A stretch of 18,193 bases of DNA from an uncultured Bacteroides sp. (GCA_905210875.1 CAJLYN010000019.1:1-18193), one strand, 5' to 3'; shown: positions 6,040 through 15,491, numbered from the stretch's first letter. The notes: generated from the sequence alone by a model not told the origin. Numbers and translations are program-made.

Positions 6040-7620
6040 ATGGCCGGACCCAACATACCTGCACGCGTCATGCTTTTCCGGGATTTCGTGCCCGATCGCC
6101 TGCGTGTATTTCTCTGCCTCTTCCTGGCACTGTGTTTTCAATTCAGCGGAGGCATATACCTTTCGTCGGTGTCGCAAATGGTAGGTTCGCTGGCACTGAT
6201 GCAGGAAGATATCATGATGGCCGGTTATGCCTCCTTTGTGGGCATGACCATCATCTTCCCCATTCTTTTCCGACTGAAATTCAGGTTTACCTCGCGCAGC
6301 ATTCTACTGGTTATATGTCCGGCACTGATTGTCTGCAATTATATTACCATGCACACCGGAGAGTTGCCGGTGCTGGTCATCGTATGCTTCATAGCCGGTA
6401 TGTTGCGCATGTGGGGGACCTTCGAGGCGCTGTCGAACGTGCAACTCTCCATCACACCCACGCGCGACTTTGCCGTCTTCTTTCCGGTGGTCTATCTGAT
6501 AGTGCTAGGCAGTATCCAGCTCTCAGGTCTCACAACCGTCTACCTGAGCTACTGGGCCAACTGGACCCAGATGCACTGGTTCATTATGGGGCTGCTCTTC
6601 GTGGCATGGGGCATTGTGGCGGCTCTGACCCGGCACTTCCGTTTCATGAAACCGCTGCCACTCTATGGCATAGACTGGCTGGGCGGCGCCTTATGGAGCA
6701 TCTTCCTTCTGGCTCTTATCTTTGTACTGGAATATGGACAGTTCTATGACTGGTACGACTCCACGGAAATTGTAATCGGCACCGTTATTGTCGTCATATC
6801 GCTGGCGCTGAGCATACACCGCATGATTGTGATGCGCCACCCCTACATCAGCATGGAGGCTTTCCGTTACCGCAATCTCACCTCGTTGCTGATTTTGTTC
6901 CTGCTGCTGAGTTTCCTCCTCACGGCTCCTACCGTATTGCAGAACATCTACACGGGTAGTATCCTCGGTTATGATATGCTCAATTCCGTATCGCTGAACT
7001 GGTGGAACCTGGGCGGTACACTGCTCGGTTGCGCTTTTGCCTACTATTGGCATGCCCGGCTGCGCGGCTCATTCAAAGTAACCATCTTTATCGGCTTTGC
7101 TTTGATTGTTGCATCCATGCTGATGATGTATTACCTGATTGACCCGGGTACCAACATCGAGCGACTGTACCTGCCCACGGTTCTACGCGGTGCCGGATAT
7201 ATCATTCTGTACATTTCACTCACAGTCTATGTTACTGGAATCGTACCTTTCCAACACTTCTTTCAGGTACTCTCCATCTTGGGATTTGTACGCACCGGCT
7301 TTGCCTCGGCCTTCGGAAGCGCCATCTACGGTCGTGTGTTGCAATATACGCTCCCTGGGAATTTTCAGAATCTCACCCGCGAACTGGACGGCGTAAATCT
7401 GGTATTAAATCCACAGAACTTTTTCCAGATATATGGCGAAGCCATGCGGCAGGCCACACTGGTAAGCCTCAAAGAAATGTATGGCTGGGTATGTCTTGTA
7501 GGCATTGTCCTGCTGCTGGTCATACTCTCCAAAAGATTCCTCAACCGCAACTTCATCGGAAGGCTGCCACGCATACGCCGCATCAAGCAGCTCCTCAAAC
7601 GTGAAATCACACCGGCCTGA
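6040..7620 (+). CDS. EmrB-like MFS exporter, DHA2-related
   Basis: This 526-residue inner-membrane protein has about 13-14 predicted membrane segments, the topology of DHA2-type proton-driven exporters. Its place right after an EmrA-type adaptor makes it the pump of the system. The classical MFS signatures are weak or missing. The loop after segment 2 reads FRLKFRFTSRS instead of a GxLaDrxGrr motif. The segment-5 region reads YLIVLGSIQLSG instead of a GPxxGG motif. Similar divergent pumps occur in Bacteroidetes beside AraC regulators, to my knowledge. The C-terminus is basic (SKRFLNRNF, then LPRIRRIKQLLKR), in line with a cytoplasmic tail. The ATG at 6040 follows the adaptor stop by one base; internal Met codons are less likely starts. 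The substrate is unknown: drug, bile salt, siderophore or metabolite are all open. Confidence 0.88.
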   Translation: MAGPNIPARVMLFRDFVPDRLRVFLCLFLALCFQFSGGIYLSSVSQMVGSLALMQEDIMMAGYASFVGMTIIFPILFRLKFRFTSRSILLVICPALIVCNYITMHTGELPVLVIVCFIAGMLRMWGTFEALSNVQLSITPTRDFAVFFPVVYLIVLGSIQLSGLTTVYLSYWANWTQMHWFIMGLLFVAWGIVAALTRHFRFMKPLPLYGIDWLGGALWSIFLLALIFVLEYGQFYDWYDSTEIVIGTVIVVISLALSIHRMIVMRHPYISMEAFRYRNLTSLLILFLLLSFLLTAPTVLQNIYTGSILGYDMLNSVSLNWWNLGGTLLGCAFAYYWHARLRGSFKVTIFIGFALIVASMLMMYYLIDPGTNIERLYLPTVLRGAGYIILYISLTVYVTGIVPFQHFFQVLSILGFVRTGFASAFGSAIYGRVLQYTLPGNFQNLTRELDGVNLVLNPQNFFQIYGEAMRQATLVSLKEMYGWVCLVGIVLLLVILSKRFLNRNFIGRLPRIRRIKQLLKREITPA

Positions 7621-7644
7621 GACTTTTTCACGCTGTGCATAGAC

Positions 7645-7680
7645 AAAAAATAAGCCCTGTTTCTCCAAACAAGGCTTATT
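7645..7680 (-). terminator. Intrinsic terminator of the nitrogen operon
   Basis: The arms 7649-7662 and 7667-7680 (AATAAGCC...GGCTTATT) pair at 13 of 14 positions around a 4-base loop, CTCC. On the minus strand the stem runs straight into a run of T (7650-7645), so it is a good rho-independent terminator for asnB and the genes before it. On the plus strand the stem is followed by CCGG, so it terminates the exporter operon less well. Confidence 0.82.
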
Positions 7681-7682
7681 CC

Positions 7683-7709
7683 GGATTTTCCGCTCGTCTC
7701 GGAAAATCC
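7683..7709 (+). terminator. Second perfect hairpin in the convergent junction
   Basis: GGATTTTCCG (7683-7692) and CGGAAAATCC (7700-7709) form a perfect 10-base-pair stem with a 7-base loop. It starts 2 bases after the first hairpin. On the plus strand it is followed by the pyrimidine run TCTCTCT, not a clean U-run, so it may stop or trim the exporter transcript. On the minus strand it would precede the main terminator. Confidence 0.5.
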
Positions 7710-7737
7710 TCTCTCTATGCAACAGAGTAAAAAAGCA

Positions 7738-9402
7738 TCAATAACTTTTAATGTGGACGTTCTTAACTGCACGTCCCGACGGGTCGTTGAGTTTCTTGAA
7801 CGACTCGTCCCACTCCAAGGCCGTGGCGGTGCTGCAAGCGACCGAACGTTCGGACGGAACGCTGCGGGCAGCCGATGCCGAGGGGAAATGTTCTTCAAAT
7901 ATCGAACGGTAGTAATACTCCTCCTTGTTCATGGGCGGATTGATGGGGAAGCGCTCGGCAGCATGGGCCATCTCTTCGTCGGAGACACGCTCGGAGGTTA
8001 TCTGTTTGAGCACATCGATCCAGCTATATCCCACACCGTCGGAGAACTGCTCTTTCTGGCGCCACACCACGCTCTCGGGCAACATATCTTCGAAGGCCTT
8101 GCGGAGTATCCATTTCTCCATTTTTCCATCTTTGGCCATCTTGGCTTCGGGGTTGAGTCGCATGGCTACGTCCATAAACTCCTTGTCGAGGAAAGGTACC
8201 CGACCCTCAACGCCCCAGGCCGAAAGCGACTTATTGGCCCGCAGGCAGTCGTAGAGATAGAGTTTGGAGATTTTACGCACGCACTCTTCGTGGAAAGCCC
8301 GGGCATTGGGGGCTTTGTGGAAATAGAGATACCCGCCGAAAATCTCGTCGGCACCTTCGCCCGAAAGCACCATCTTGATACCCATCGACTTGATGACCCG
8401 TGCCAGCAGGTACATAGGCGTAGAGGCCCGCACGGTGGTTACGTCGTAGGTCTCGATGTAGTAAATCACATCGCGCAGGGCATCGAGGCCCTCTTGTATG
8501 GTGTAGTTTATCTCGTGATGTACGGTACCGATGTAGTCGGCTACCTTGCGGGCTGCTTCCAGGTCGGGAGCGCCTTTCAGGCCTACGGCAAATGAGTGCA
8601 ACTGGGGCCACCAGGCCTCGCGGGTGTTGTCGGTTTCGACACGACGGGCTGCATATCGCTTGGCCACGGCCGAAACAATCGACGAATCGAGTCCGCCCGA
8701 GAGCAGCACACCATAGGGCACATCGCTCATCAACTGACGTTGTACGGCTTGACAAAGGGCTTCGCGCAGTTCGGCGATGTCGGCCCCGTTGTCTTTTACA
8801 TTGTCGTATTGCTCCCAATCGCGTTTGTACCAGCGTTCCATACGGCCGGAGCGACTGTCGTAGTAATGGCCGGGAAGGAAAGGTTTGTACTCGGAACAAA
8901 AACCTTCGAGTGCTTTCAACTCCGAAGCCACATAGATGCGCCCTTCGTCGTCGCTTCCCATATAGAGAGGTATGACGCCGATGGAATCGCGAGCGATGAG
9001 GAAACGGTCGTTCTCCTCGTCGTAGAGGGCGAAGGCAAAGATACCATTAAGGTCTTCGAGAAAATCGATACCTTTCTTCTGATACAGAGCCAAGATGACT
9101 TCGCAATCGGATCCTGTCTGGAACGGATAGTCCTTGCAGATGCCGTTGCGAATGGCACGGTGATTATAAATCTCACCGTTGACCGAGAGAATGAGTTTGC
9201 CGTCGGGGCTCTTCAAGGGCTGACCTCCCGAAGCGGGGTCGACAATCGAGAGACGTTCATGGGCCAGAATGGCCGTTTTACCCACATAGATACCCGACCA
9301 GTCGGGACCGCGATGGCGAATGCGCCGCGACATGGTAAGCGCCTGAGTGCGCAACGACTCAGGGTTTGTCTTAATATTGAATATTCCTACTATTCCACAC
9401 AT
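7738..9402 (-). CDS. asnB: Glutamine-hydrolysing asparagine synthetase B
   Basis: This 554-residue enzyme makes asparagine from aspartate, glutamine and ATP. The N-terminal class II glutaminase domain (about 2-190) starts with the nucleophile Cys2 (MCGIVGIF) and has the expected ERLSIVD (49-55) and NGEIYN (75-80) motifs. The synthetase domain follows, with the ATP pyrophosphatase loop SGGLDSS at 235-241 and the later motifs LSGEGADEIFGGY and VEGRVPFLD. The length is like that of E. coli AsnB. The start is fixed by Cys2 directly after Met. Only 8 bases separate it from gltD, so it is the last gene of the nitrogen operon. It links glutamine supply to asparagine synthesis, and the operon terminator lies about 60 bases after its stop. 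Confidence 0.97.
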   Translation of the reverse strand: MCGIVGIFNIKTNPESLRTQALTMSRRIRHRGPDWSGIYVGKTAILAHERLSIVDPASGGQPLKSPDGKLILSVNGEIYNHRAIRNGICKDYPFQTGSDCEVILALYQKKGIDFLEDLNGIFAFALYDEENDRFLIARDSIGVIPLYMGSDDEGRIYVASELKALEGFCSEYKPFLPGHYYDSRSGRMERWYKRDWEQYDNVKDNGADIAELREALCQAVQRQLMSDVPYGVLLSGGLDSSIVSAVAKRYAARRVETDNTREAWWPQLHSFAVGLKGAPDLEAARKVADYIGTVHHEINYTIQEGLDALRDVIYYIETYDVTTVRASTPMYLLARVIKSMGIKMVLSGEGADEIFGGYLYFHKAPNARAFHEECVRKISKLYLYDCLRANKSLSAWGVEGRVPFLDKEFMDVAMRLNPEAKMAKDGKMEKWILRKAFEDMLPESVVWRQKEQFSDGVGYSWIDVLKQITSERVSDEEMAHAAERFPINPPMNKEEYYYRSIFEEHFPSASAARSVPSERSVACSTATALEWDESFKKLNDPSGRAVKNVHIKSY

Positions 9403-9410
9403 GATTTTAC

Positions 9411-10841
9411 TTATTTTTTATCCGACAAATAACGATCGATGGCAGCAGCTGCCTTACGACCCGAGGCAATGGCTCTCACTACCAGGCCGGCACCGTAAGA
9501 GGCGTCGCCTGCGGCAAAGACCTTGTCGACCGAACTCTTGTTCTCGGCATCGACAGCAATATTCTTGCGGGCATCGAGCGCTACGCCAAGATGTTCTATC
9601 AACCCTTCATACACAGGGCGCACAAAGCCCATAGCCAGGAATACCAAGTCGATATTCAATATTTCGGTATCGGCAGCCCGTTGCATGGTCATGCGGCCAT
9701 CTTCACCCTTGGTCCAGGTAACGGGAGCAACCTCTACCTGTTTCAAGATGCCGTTCTCTCCAATGAAGCGAACAGTATTGAGGCTCCACCGACGCTCGCA
9801 CCCTTCCTGATGAGAAGAGGAGGTTTTAAGTATCTGTGGATAATTAGGCCAGGGTGTGGCGGGGTTCTTGCCGACAGGCGGCTTGGGCATGATTTCGATT
9901 TGCAGAACACTCTCTGCCCCCTGACGTATAGCCGTTCCCACACAATCGGAACCTGTATCGCCACCACCGATGACGAGGACACGTTTTCCCTTGGCCGAAA
10001 TGAGCTCCTCGGGTGCAATCTTTTCGCCGGCGATGATACGATTCTGCTGTTTCAGCAATTCGAGGGCGAAATAAACGCCTTTCAGGTCTCTACCCTCAAC
10101 CGACAGATTTCGGGGTTCACCCGAACCGATGGCTACACACACGGCATCGTAGTCGGCCAACAGAGTGGCCAGTTGTTTCTTGTCTTTGCCCACCGGGGTA
10201 TTGCAGATGAAGGAGATTCCCTCCTTTTCGAGCAACGCCAAACGACGGTCGATGATATTCTTGTTCAGTTTGAAGTCGGGTATGCCCAGACGCAACAGAC
10301 CGCCGATACGCTCATCTTTTTCATAGACATCGACCGTGTGGCCTTTGCGGTTGAGCTGGTTGGCACAGGCCAGACCGGCAGGACCCGACCCGATGACGGC
10401 CACCCGTTTGCCGGTACGGGTACGCGGTGGACAGGCCTCGACATAGCCTTCGGAAAAGGCCTTCTCGATAATGGCAGCCTCGTTGTTGCGTATGGTAACC
10501 GGTGCATCGGCCGACAACATGAGTACACACCCTTTCTCACACAGAGCCGGACATACTCTCCCCGTAAACTCGGGAAAGTCGTCGGTCTCCTGCAACAGGC
10601 GGTAGGCTTCGCGCCAGTTGCCTTTGTAGACCTGATCCTGCCACTCGGGCTGGCGGTTTCCCAGCGGACAGTTCCAATGGCAGAATGGAACGCCGCAGTC
10701 CATGCACCGAGAGGCTTGCTGGTGGCACTCCTCATCGTTGAAGGTGAGTTCGACCTCGGCAAAATCATATTTTCTTTGCTGGACGGGCCTGTATCCCGCC
10801 TCTTTTCTATTTATGCTAAGAAATGCTTTCGGATTTCCCAT
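9411..10841 (-). CDS. gltD: NADPH-dependent glutamate synthase small subunit
   Basis: This 476-residue subunit passes electrons from NADPH through FAD and iron-sulfur clusters to the large subunit GltB. N-terminal Cys clusters for two [4Fe-4S] centres are visible: C46, C49, C54, C58 (CMDCGVPFCHWNC) and C97, C101, C105 (CPALCEKGC). The FAD-binding loop is GSGPAG at 151-156. The NAD(P)H-binding loop is GGGDTG at 292-297, and a second FAD contact is the C-terminal AAGDASYGAGLVVRAIASGR. All expected motifs are present and the length is normal. It lies 30 bases behind gltB and 8 bases before asnB on the same strand. It acts in the cytoplasm as part of the GltBD complex. Confidence 0.97.
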   Translation of the reverse strand: MGNPKAFLSINRKEAGYRPVQQRKYDFAEVELTFNDEECHQQASRCMDCGVPFCHWNCPLGNRQPEWQDQVYKGNWREAYRLLQETDDFPEFTGRVCPALCEKGCVLMLSADAPVTIRNNEAAIIEKAFSEGYVEACPPRTRTGKRVAVIGSGPAGLACANQLNRKGHTVDVYEKDERIGGLLRLGIPDFKLNKNIIDRRLALLEKEGISFICNTPVGKDKKQLATLLADYDAVCVAIGSGEPRNLSVEGRDLKGVYFALELLKQQNRIIAGEKIAPEELISAKGKRVLVIGGGDTGSDCVGTAIRQGAESVLQIEIMPKPPVGKNPATPWPNYPQILKTSSSHQEGCERRWSLNTVRFIGENGILKQVEVAPVTWTKGEDGRMTMQRAADTEILNIDLVFLAMGFVRPVYEGLIEHLGVALDARKNIAVDAENKSSVDKVFAAGDASYGAGLVVRAIASGRKAAAAIDRYLSDKK

Positions 10842-10871
10842 GATTCTTACTTTTTTACTGGTTGCACTGAG

Positions 10872-13800
10872 TTAATAGTCCCGTTCGACATTGGCAATTT
10901 TCTGTTGCAGCAATTTCATCTTCTCTTCGTTCATCACCTTCTTGTACTCGATAGGCATGACTTTGATAAACTGTTGCACATACTCTTCCCAGTTTTCGAG
11001 CATACGCAAAGCGAGCGGGCTCTCGGTAAATTCATAATGACGGGCAATGAGACGGTGCAACTCCTTGTTGTCGGAGGTATCTTCGATAAGGGAGAGCTCG
11101 ACCATCTCCATGTTGCAGAAGAAATCGAAATTCTCGTCCTTGTTCCATACATAGGCAATACCACCACTCATACCGGCAGCGAAGTTACGGCCAACGCTGC
11201 CCAACACGACGGTGCGTCCGCCGGTCATATACTCACAGCAGTGATCGCCGACGCCTTCTACAACTGCTATCGCACCACTGTTGCGCACGCAGAAGCGCTC
11301 GCCCACACGACCGTTGATATAAACCTCACCCGAAGTGGCTCCATAGAGCAGGGTGTTACCGGCAATGATATTCTCCTCGGGAGCGAATGTCGAACCTTTA
11401 GGCGGTACGACGATAATCTTTCCACCCGAGAGACCTTTACCCAGATAGTCGTTGGCCTCACCGGCCAGACTGAACGTAACTCCGTGTGCCAGGAAAGCGC
11501 CGAAGCTCTGACCGGCCGATCCGGAGAAGTTGCAACGAATCGTATCGTCGGGCAATCCCTCGTTGCCAAATCGCGAAGCTATCTCACCCGAGAGCATGGC
11601 TCCTACCGAACGGTCGGTATTACAGATGGGCAGATGCAGCTCGATGGGCATCAGCGATTTGAGAGTAGGCAACGCAGCCTTTATCAGGCGCTGGTCGATG
11701 ACATCTTCGATATTATGCGACTGCTCTTTTACCTTGCGACACGCATATTTCTCGGCCTCGGCCGGACGATAGAGAATGCGCGACAGGTCGAGTTTGTCAA
11801 TGGTATGGTCACCTACGGGTGGTTTGGGAACGAGCAGGTCGGAACGGCCGATAATATCGTCCATGCGGGTAAAGCCCATCTCGGCCAACCACTCCCGTAC
11901 CTCCTGTGCCAGGAAAGTAAAGAAATTGATAAGGTATTCCGAACGGCCGATAAAGCGGCGACGCAACTCTTCGTTCTGCGTAGCCACACCCATCGGACAG
12001 GTATTCAGGTGGCATTTGCGCATCATGACACAACCCAAAACTATGAGCGCGCTGGTGGCAAAGCCGAACTCTTCGGCTCCCAGCAAGGCTTGTATGATGA
12101 CATCGCGTCCGGTCTTCAACTGACCATCGACCTGCAACGTAACCTGTCCACGCAGATTGTTGAGGACAAGGGTCTGCTGCGTCTCCGAGAGACCTATCTC
12201 CGACGGAAGTCCGGCGTGCTTGATAGAGCTGGCAGGGCTGGCACCCGTACCACCTTCACAACCACTGATGACAATCATGTCGGCCTTAGCCTTGGCCACA
12301 CCGGCGGCAATGGTTCCCACACCACTCTCAGATACAAGTTTCACACTGATGCGGGCCCGCGGGTTGACGTTTTTGAGGTCGAAGATGAGTTGTGCCAGGT
12401 CTTCAATGGAGTAAATATCGTGATGTGGAGGCGGCGAAATAAGTGAGATGCCGGGTATCGAGTGACGGGTGTGGGCAATGACCTCGTTGACCTTAAAACC
12501 GGGCAACTGTCCACCCTCACCGGGCTTGGCACCTTGTGCCACCTTAATTTGTATCTCATCGGCATTGACGAGGTATTCGGCCGTAACACCGAAACGTCCG
12601 GAGGCCACCTGCTTGATGGCACTGCGTGCCGATGTTCCATCTTCGCGCGGACGGAAACGCTCGGCATCTTCGCCACCTTCGCCGGTATTGCTCTTTCCGC
12701 CCAACTTGTTCATGGCAATGGCCATCGCCTCGTGAGCCTCTTTACTGATGGAGCCGAACGACATGGCACCGGTGACAAAGCGGCGGGTAATGGCCTCGAC
12801 CGGCTCTACCAGTGAAATGTCGATGGGATTGCGCTTGAAATCGAGACGGTCGCGCAAGAACACGGGTTGAGACTTGCCGTCGACCATGGCCGTGAACTCC
12901 TTGAATTTTTTGTAGCTGCCCAAGCGAGTAGCCAGTTGCAGCGTCGAAATGGTCTCGGGATTCCAGGCGTGGAACTCTCCGTTCTTGCGATAACTGTATA
13001 TGCCGTTATGTTCGAGATACTGTTCGCGGTCGACATACGCGTCGGTGTGGAACTTGACAATATCGCGGTATATCTCTTCGAGCGTTACCCCTCCTATCTT
13101 GGAGGTAGTGCCGCAGAAATAACGATCGATAAGCTCCTGCGAGATGCCTACAGCCTCAAACAACTGAGCACCACGGTAGCTGCCCATGGTCGATATACCC
13201 ATCTTGGAGATGACTTTGAGCAAGCCTTTGTTCACAGCCTTCAAATAATTCTTCTCGGCCGTGTGGTAATCGAGCTGTATCTCTTTGTCTTTGACCAAAC
13301 GGTCAATGACGGCAAAAGCCATATAAGGATTGACGGCGCTGGCTCCATAACCGAGCAAGAGGGCAAAGTGCATGACCTCGCGGGCCTCTCCGGTTTCGAC
13401 GACAATAGCCGTCTGCACACGCAGCCGTTTCGATATCAGGTGGTTGTGTACTGCCGACACGGCCAGCAACGAAGGTATGGGCACCTGTGTCTCGTCGGCA
13501 CTACGGTCGGAGAGTATGATGTAGTTGAAATCTTCTTTCACGGCTTTCTCGGCCTCGGCACAAAGACGCTCTATGCCCTTTTCAAGGCCGGCGGCTCCGG
13601 TGGCAATGTCGAACGTCATGGGAAGGGTTATTGTGCGGAAACCTTTGTAGCGCAGGTTACGCAGAATATCGACATCGGTGTTGGTGATAACGGGCGACTT
13701 GATGTTGACCATCTTGCACAACTCGGGCGACTGTACCAGCAGGTTCTTGTTGATGACTCCGATGTAGCTGCTCAGCGACATGACCAACTCTTCACGTATG

Positions 13801-15386
13801 GGGTCGATAGGCGGGTTGGTTACCTGGGCAAACTGCTGACGGAAATAGTTGAACAGCAGCTGTGGCTTCTGAGAGAAGAGGGCCAGCGGCGTGTCATTAC
13901 CCATCGAGGCGATGGGTTCCTTGCTGTCGGTGGCCATGGGCACGATAATGCGCTCGACATCTTCTTTATGAAAACCGAAGGTGTGCAGACTGGCGGGATA
14001 GTCGGGTACGTCGTGCCGCACGGTACGGCCCGAACTGATGGTGTCGAGTTTCACCCGGTTCTTGGAGAGCCACTCGCGATAGGGATAGGCTCCGGCCAAC
14101 TGTTCTTTCAGCTCTTGGTCGTGATATACAGCCCCTTTTTCGGTGTCGACAAGCAACAGTTTTCCGGGTTGCAAACGCCCTTTCTCCTTAATATCGGCTG
14201 CATCAAAAGCCAATACTCCGGCTTCGGAGGCAATAACCATCATGTCATTCTGCGTAATGAGATAACGAGCCGGGCGTAACCCGTTGCGGTCGAGCATACC
14301 ACCGGCATATCGTCCATCGGAGAAAAGCAATGTGGCAGGACCGTCCCACGGTTCCATGAGGATACTATGATATTCGTAGAAAGCTTTGAGATCTTCGGAA
14401 ATGGGGTTTTTCTCATTGAAACTCTCAGGAATCATCATCGAGAGAGCGTGAGGCAGACTCATACCCGACATCATGAAAAATTCGAGTACATTGTCGAGCG
14501 AAGCACTATCGCTCATATCGGGCAGTACAATGGGTTTGAGCACCTCGAGATCGCCACCGAGCAACTCGGGCGAGAGTACACTCTCGCGGGCCTCCATCCA
14601 CTTGCGGTTGCCACGAATGGTGTTTATCTCACCATTGTGTCCCAACAGGCGGAATGGCTGTGCCAAACTCCATGTGGGGAACGTATTGGTACTGAACCGG
14701 GCATGAACCAATGCCATACCACTGGTAAAGTAGGGATTGATTAAATCGAGATAATAGTACCGCAATTGCAGGGAGGTGAGCATACCCTTGTAAACAATAT
14801 TGCGGTTGGAAAGGGAGACTATATAGAAATCTTTTTTGTATTCGATATCAGATTTCAAAACTCGGGCTTCAATCTTTTTACGCAGAACGTAAAGCTGGCG
14901 ACCCAACTCCACCTCATCGATTTCACGGGGAGAGGTGACGAATATTTGCTTGATGGCCGGTTCTGTTGCGGACGAACCTTCTCCGAGAATGTCACTGTTG
15001 ACAGGGACATCACGAGTCGCCAGAAGTTGCAATCCCGAGTTGAATATTTCACTTTCGAGCAGGTCGAGAAGAGCAGCCTGCGCGTTTTCATCTTTGGGCA
15101 AAAAAACGAGACCCGTTCCATAACGGCCTTTTTCGGGAACAGGAATACCTTGCAGAAGAATAAACTCGTGAGGTATCTGCACCATAATACCGGCACCGTC
15201 GCCGGTATTGGGATCGGCCCCCTCGGCTCCACGGTGGTTCATGTGCTCGAGCACTTGCAAAGCATTTTCCACGACCTGATGCGATTTGCCCCCGTGGATA
15301 TTTACCAACAAACCTACGCCACAGGCATCGTGTTCGTAGGCCGGACTATACAATCCTTGTTCTTCGGGTTTTCTACTGTGTTGCAT
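10872..15386 (-). CDS. gltB: Glutamate synthase large subunit
   Basis: This 1504-residue subunit turns glutamine and 2-oxoglutarate into two glutamates. The N-terminal class II amidotransferase domain has its nucleophile at Cys22 (EHDACGVGLL), so the first 21 residues are probably a propeptide that is removed. The central and FMN-binding domains include GGKSNTGEGGEDAERF, and the [3Fe-4S] ligands C1119, C1125 and C1130 have the usual spacing. A C-terminal beta-helix domain with many Gly repeats (GGRTVVLGSVGRNFAAGMSG) ends the protein. The length equals that of typical bacterial GltB and no lesion is seen. It sits between GSIII (120 bases upstream, with two inverted repeats in the gap) and gltD. 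No promoter is visible in front of it, so it is probably read from the GSIII or amtB promoter. Confidence 0.98.
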   Translation of the reverse strand: MQHSRKPEEQGLYSPAYEHDACGVGLLVNIHGGKSHQVVENALQVLEHMNHRGAEGADPNTGDGAGIMVQIPHEFILLQGIPVPEKGRYGTGLVFLPKDENAQAALLDLLESEIFNSGLQLLATRDVPVNSDILGEGSSATEPAIKQIFVTSPREIDEVELGRQLYVLRKKIEARVLKSDIEYKKDFYIVSLSNRNIVYKGMLTSLQLRYYYLDLINPYFTSGMALVHARFSTNTFPTWSLAQPFRLLGHNGEINTIRGNRKWMEARESVLSPELLGGDLEVLKPIVLPDMSDSASLDNVLEFFMMSGMSLPHALSMMIPESFNEKNPISEDLKAFYEYHSILMEPWDGPATLLFSDGRYAGGMLDRNGLRPARYLITQNDMMVIASEAGVLAFDAADIKEKGRLQPGKLLLVDTEKGAVYHDQELKEQLAGAYPYREWLSKNRVKLDTISSGRTVRHDVPDYPASLHTFGFHKEDVERIIVPMATDSKEPIASMGNDTPLALFSQKPQLLFNYFRQQFAQVTNPPIDPIREELVMSLSSYIGVINKNLLVQSPELCKMVNIKSPVITNTDVDILRNLRYKGFRTITLPMTFDIATGAAGLEKGIERLCAEAEKAVKEDFNYIILSDRSADETQVPIPSLLAVSAVHNHLISKRLRVQTAIVVETGEAREVMHFALLLGYGASAVNPYMAFAVIDRLVKDKEIQLDYHTAEKNYLKAVNKGLLKVISKMGISTMGSYRGAQLFEAVGISQELIDRYFCGTTSKIGGVTLEEIYRDIVKFHTDAYVDREQYLEHNGIYSYRKNGEFHAWNPETISTLQLATRLGSYKKFKEFTAMVDGKSQPVFLRDRLDFKRNPIDISLVEPVEAITRRFVTGAMSFGSISKEAHEAMAIAMNKLGGKSNTGEGGEDAERFRPREDGTSARSAIKQVASGRFGVTAEYLVNADEIQIKVAQGAKPGEGGQLPGFKVNEVIAHTRHSIPGISLISPPPHHDIYSIEDLAQLIFDLKNVNPRARISVKLVSESGVGTIAAGVAKAKADMIVISGCEGGTGASPASSIKHAGLPSEIGLSETQQTLVLNNLRGQVTLQVDGQLKTGRDVIIQALLGAEEFGFATSALIVLGCVMMRKCHLNTCPMGVATQNEELRRRFIGRSEYLINFFTFLAQEVREWLAEMGFTRMDDIIGRSDLLVPKPPVGDHTIDKLDLSRILYRPAEAEKYACRKVKEQSHNIEDVIDQRLIKAALPTLKSLMPIELHLPICNTDRSVGAMLSGEIASRFGNEGLPDDTIRCNFSGSAGQSFGAFLAHGVTFSLAGEANDYLGKGLSGGKIIVVPPKGSTFAPEENIIAGNTLLYGATSGEVYINGRVGERFCVRNSGAIAVVEGVGDHCCEYMTGGRTVVLGSVGRNFAAGMSGGIAYVWNKDENFDFFCNMEMVELSLIEDTSDNKELHRLIARHYEFTESPLALRMLENWEEYVQQFIKVMPIEYKKVMNEEKMKLLQQKIANVERDY

Positions 15387-15420
15387 AGCTTAAAAAGTAT
15401 GTATTATTTTAAGAAACCTG

Positions 15421-15461
15421 CCGGGCCGACCGGACAAATGCCCTCAAATCCGGTCGGCCGG
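15421..15461 (-). promoter_or_regulatory. Strong stem-loop between GSIII and gltB
   Basis: GGCCGACCGGA (15424-15434) and TCCGGTCGGCC (15449-15459) form a perfect 11-base-pair GC-rich stem. Two more pairs can form after a bulge, and the loop has 14 bases. On the minus strand it is followed by CAGGTTTCTTAAAAT, which is T-containing but not a clean U-run. It may act as a partial terminator, so that gltBD is made in lower amount than GSIII, or as a 3' stabiliser of the GSIII message. Confidence 0.6.
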
Positions 15462-15473
15462 TACAGGTCTGTT

Positions 15474-15491
15474 ACACTCATTGATGAGTGT
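15474..15491. promoter_or_regulatory. Near-perfect 18-base palindrome in the GSIII-gltB spacer
   Basis: ACACTCATTGATGAGTGT has two perfect 8-base arms around a central TG. It begins 16 bases past the GSIII stop. The tiny spacer makes a protein-binding site as likely as an RNA hairpin. It lies about 90 bases upstream of the gltB start, a plausible place for an operator. I do not recognise it as a known nitrogen-control site. Confidence 0.45.

Noticed and set aside
5031..6071. A 346-codon minus-strand frame opposite the EmrA-like gene
   Set aside because: The plus strand encodes a clear adaptor protein with membrane anchor and coiled coil; the opposite frame has no recognisable feature.
7717..9432. 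Two plus-strand open frames (292 and 278 codons) antisense to asnB
   Set aside because: The minus strand carries an intact asnB with all motifs; the antisense frames have no domain and no promoter.
9591..12446. A 951-codon open frame on the plus strand, antisense to gltD and gltB
   Set aside because: The minus strand encodes two fully recognisable enzymes here. The plus-strand frame gives no known domain, crosses the gltD/gltB boundary, and is explained by codon bias of the real genes.
12867..14279. A 470-codon open frame antisense to gltB
   Set aside because: No recognisable domain; it lies wholly inside the conserved gltB gene and is a codon-bias shadow.
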